Source: Ignavibacteria bacterium (GTDB taxonomy: Bacteria > Bacteroidota > Ignavibacteria > Ignavibacteriales > Ignavibacteriaceae). From it: a DNA stretch of 54,870 nucleotides. The translations under genes and the position numbers were made by a program. The notes below the pieces were generated by a model. It ran no database searches and had not been told where the DNA came from. It was given only the letters and a program-made list of their open reading frames with translations. Shown piece by piece: positions 52,443 to 54,870 of the stretch (positions are counted from its first letter, which is position 1; every line of letters begins with the position of its first letter). The DNA is taken from contig JAJTBZ010000010.1 in the NCBI GenBank assembly GCA_021286645.1, positions 1 through 54,870 of the forward strand. Reading direction: 5' to 3'.

Positions 52443-54870
52443 TTATTTCATAAGAATTAGTTTTTTAGTAGCCTTGAATTGGCCAGCTTGTAGTTCGTAG
52501 AAATAAACTCCCGATGGCATGTTTGAAGCATTCCATGTCGCCTCATACTGCCCGGCAGCTTTTTCTTCATTAACCAGATTTGCAACCTTTTGCCCGAGTT
52601 GATTATAAACTACCAACTGAACAGTTGCTTTTTCCGGAATACTGTATCGAATAGTTGTCGATGGATTGAACGGGTTTGGATAGTTCTGTTGTAATTCAAA
52701 CATACGCACTTCAACACCATTCGATATGCTCAATACTGAAATATTTTGATCAGTAATAGTAATTGATTTTCCACTTGCGACCATAGCACGTACAGCAGTG
52801 CCATTCGTAGCTTTATCAATTACCTGCAATGCGATACCTTCGCTGCGTATTACAACAGGATAAGCTGCACTATTTAAGCATAAATCGACAGATGAGTTTA
52901 TGGTACTTGCGAAACTGCCATCGCCAAATCGTGCATCAAAAATACCTGCTGGTGGAACCGGCGGTAATTCATATAAAGCCGGATTTTTTAATGATGCGGT
53001 ACTGACATATAATGTAGTACTGTGATTTTGGGCATCAGTGATAATGATTTTTCCCCATCCTTTATCAATCTGCGCAATTGGCGTGCTTCCAATGTTCTTT
53101 TCTAAACCGGAGGGTATATCAAGGGTACCTGCCATGCTGGTTTTTACCCAGTATCCCTTGCCTCCCTGCAATGAAGTTACTTGTTGGAACCCGCCATCAT
53201 ACCCAAAGAATACAGAGGCTATGATATTGGAAGGAGTTGAACCGAGAGTTGCAGTATTAATAGCATAATCGTAGGTTCCTATCATATTCCATCCGGCTGA
53301 TACAGGAATTTTCCGGAGCGGAATTGCCTGACCACTTACCTGAACATTATTAACTTGTGTTGTGCGAACAAAATAACCTTTACCATTTTCCAGAGATGAA
53401 GCACGGAAATAGTTATTATTATATCCATAAACAGGAGCGTTGCCAACCGAGAAAACGCTCGAAGCACTCATGGAATTTGCTGCTATTGGAACGGAAACCA
53501 AATTCCATCCGGAATTTAATATTATTGTTGCATTCGTTTGTAATGAATACGTTATTGTTAATACAGTAACTGCCGGATTTGGCATTACACATGCACTTTG
53601 CGATTTCATATCGATATTTACAATTTGTCCGCCAGAGACCGCATCTCTTAGAATAAATGACCCCGCAGGTAATAATGCACTGTTCCAGTTTAAGGAAACA
53701 GGATCGGCTGAAGCCTGGAATTTAAGAGTCCAGACAGCTGACTTACAACTATCCGGCCGATAATCTTTTAATGAATAATCAGCAGGTGTAATAGGAAGTT
53801 CAAAGCGAGTATCAAATACGCCTGTTGGCGGGAGCGGCGGAAGCGGCAATTCACCTAAAGCAGCGTCCATACCATTTGTTGCATCGGGAGAAAAACCAAA
53901 TGTAACAGTGGCTTGTTGAGCTGGTGAAGCGGCATCTTTAACAATTATCGGGCAAGCCCAGGTAATTGTAGGTCCTGCGGGCGATATAGTAAATACCGCG
54001 TCACTCATATCGGTAGCCGAAGTATTGTTCATACCGGTGATGCGAACTTTACACTGAGTTCCTGGAGTATTTGGTACAACCCAACTATACGTACCCTGGT
54101 TGGCACTTATACCGGAGACAATAGATATCCAATTTGTGCCATTATTGGTAGTATATTCTATTTTCACGACATCAAGATTGAAAGATGACCATGTAATGTT
54201 GTGGGTGGTATTACCCTGCCAATTCTCACCACCATTGGGCGAAGCAACGGTTACGCCGGCAACATCACCATTGAAACGAAGTAAGATTCCTCCCTGTCCG
54301 CCTACCATGCCAACAGTTTGCGAATAGAATTTCACAAATTCCATTTCTGCCGTTCCCGGAGGCAATTGATCCTGTACCCAGGTTTGACCATTGTCTAAAG
54401 ATCGCCATAATCCGGTAGTAGTAGCTGCATAAGCTATCGGAAGACCTCTAAGGAATTCAACACCATGCACCTGCCCGAATGTACCGTTTACCGCGGACCA
54501 TGTTAAACCACCATCAGGGGATGCGTTTAATAAGTTTGTTTGCTGCCAGAAACCACACAAACCTGCACCTGTTTGCGTGCTAAATGCAAGGGCACCGGAA
54601 AATTGTGCAGTTGTTGTATATGCAGTCCATGGGCCATCGACACCTGTTGTTGATCGGTACACAATATTCGCTCCAGTGGTTCCACTGGCACCGCCTACAC
54701 CGAACCAGAATGTGTTACCAATATGGTAAAATGAATTATTAGCACCATAAACATTGCTATTTGGCTGTGTAGGGGCATTATTTGCCAGCACCCAGGTCGC
54801 GCCACCATCGGAGGATTTCACAATATGGAATTTTGTATCGGGTGAGATTGGATCCGAAAGGGCCCAAAGG
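52443..54870 (-). CDS. BNR-repeat surface protein with T9SS sorting domain (5' end outside window)
   Basis: At least 809 residues, and the frame is open to the window edge, so the start and signal peptide are missing. The visible N-terminal part holds Asp-box/BNR repeats (KSSDGGATWVLA, NASPDGGLTWSAV, RSLDNGQTWVQD) of a sialidase-type beta propeller. An Ig/FnIII-like domain follows (SPNGGENWQGNTTHNITWSS to VFTISPAG). Two related segments begin PPLPPTGVFDTRFE and PPVPPAGIFDARFG and are separated by a region of SGWNLVSVPI / SAGWNMIGTYD repeats. The sorting domain starts NYPNPFNPSTTIRYSIPEKA and ends KKLILMK. Predicted type IX-secreted surface protein; its ligand is unknown. The GTG at 54821 is an internal codon, not a start. 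Confidence 0.85.
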   Translation of the reverse strand, partial: LWALSDPISPDTKFHIVKSSDGGATWVLANNAPTQPNSNVYGANNSFYHIGNTFWFGVGGASGTTGANIVYRSTTGVDGPWTAYTTTAQFSGALAFSTQTGAGLCGFWQQTNLLNASPDGGLTWSAVNGTFGQVHGVEFLRGLPIAYAATTTGLWRSLDNGQTWVQDQLPPGTAEMEFVKFYSQTVGMVGGQGGILLRFNGDVAGVTVASPNGGENWQGNTTHNITWSSFNLDVVKIEYTTNNGTNWISIVSGISANQGTYSWVVPNTPGTQCKVRITGMNNTSATDMSDAVFTISPAGPTITWACPIIVKDAASPAQQATVTFGFSPDATNGMDAALGELPLPPLPPTGVFDTRFELPITPADYSLKDYRPDSCKSAVWTLKFQASADPVSLNWNSALLPAGSFILRDAVSGGQIVNIDMKSQSACVMPNPAVTVLTITYSLQTNATIILNSGWNLVSVPIAANSMSASSVFSVGNAPVYGYNNNYFRASSLENGKGYFVRTTQVNNVQVSGQAIPLRKIPVSAGWNMIGTYDYAINTATLGSTPSNIIASVFFGYDGGFQQVTSLQGGKGYWVKTSMAGTLDIPSGLEKNIGSTPIAQIDKGWGKIIITDAQNHSTTLYVSTASLKNPALYELPPVPPAGIFDARFGDGSFASTINSSVDLCLNSAAYPVVIRSEGIALQVIDKATNGTAVRAMVASGKSITITDQNISVLSISNGVEVRMFELQQNYPNPFNPSTTIRYSIPEKATVQLVVYNQLGQKVANLVNEEKAAGQYEATWNASNMPSGVYFYELQAGQFKATKKLILMK

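Overview
The window is an AT-rich bacterial chromosome segment, dense in housekeeping genes, from the FCB group. It is most likely from the Ignavibacteria / Chlorobi / Kapabacteria side of that group. The evidence is two surface proteins ending in a type IX secretion sorting domain (YPNPFNP, then a KKLILMK terminus), genes such as DUF2795, DUF3108, DUF3109 and a PafA-type phosphatase, a YbeY with the Bacteroidetes-type Asp ligand, and several promoter-like TAnnTTTR motifs. The lineage is an inference from gene content. No rRNA gene is present.

Layout. 1-2187: a tRNA-Ser (minus), then on the plus strand a Spy-like periplasmic protein, cytidine deaminase and purine nucleoside phosphorylase. 2189-7492 (minus): gcvP, a CoA-binding protein, an Omp85-like outer membrane protein and rsmE. 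7596-14925 (minus): the lipid cluster yceD-rpmF-plsX-fabH-fabD-DUF3109-fabG-acpP-fabF-rnc, with a terminator-like hairpin between acpP and fabF. 15155-18794 (minus): aroC with an MBL hydrolase, a short DnaE/ImuC-like protein and a tRNA-Ala. 18998-20593 (plus): pafA. 20662-23921 (minus): a lytic M23 peptidase, DUF2795, holB and hbd. 24297-32270 (minus): a compact eight-gene run ctpA-DUF3108-gamma carbonic anhydrase-ybeY-topA-xerC-raiA-hprK, closed by a terminator. 32580-38250: the accessory part, with an FG-GAP T9SS cargo, a broken small gene and a 1101-residue collagen-like protein. 38701-46030 (minus): HNH-trpS-scpA-scpB-rluB-dacB-lysS-glycosyltransferase. 46643-52384 (plus): a PPi-type phosphofructokinase and carAB. 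52443-54870 (minus): a second T9SS cargo that runs off the window edge.

Most genes serve core functions: fatty-acid synthesis, ribosome maturation, chromosome segregation, envelope assembly, nucleotide salvage and synthesis. The most unusual object is the 1101-residue protein at 34945-38250. It has an N-terminal glycine-rich collagen-like region, long helical segments around a hydrophobic stretch, and a C-terminus that resembles the C-terminal part of TcA subunits of Tc toxins. It stands alone among long non-coding stretches next to a decayed gene. Other items of interest are a DnaE-family protein that stops at the palm-fingers boundary but keeps all three catalytic aspartates, nested dyads and a 5' hairpin before the phosphofructokinase gene, and an HNH protein whose conserved N-terminus lies upstream of any standard start codon. 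All family assignments come from recognised motifs, not database searches.
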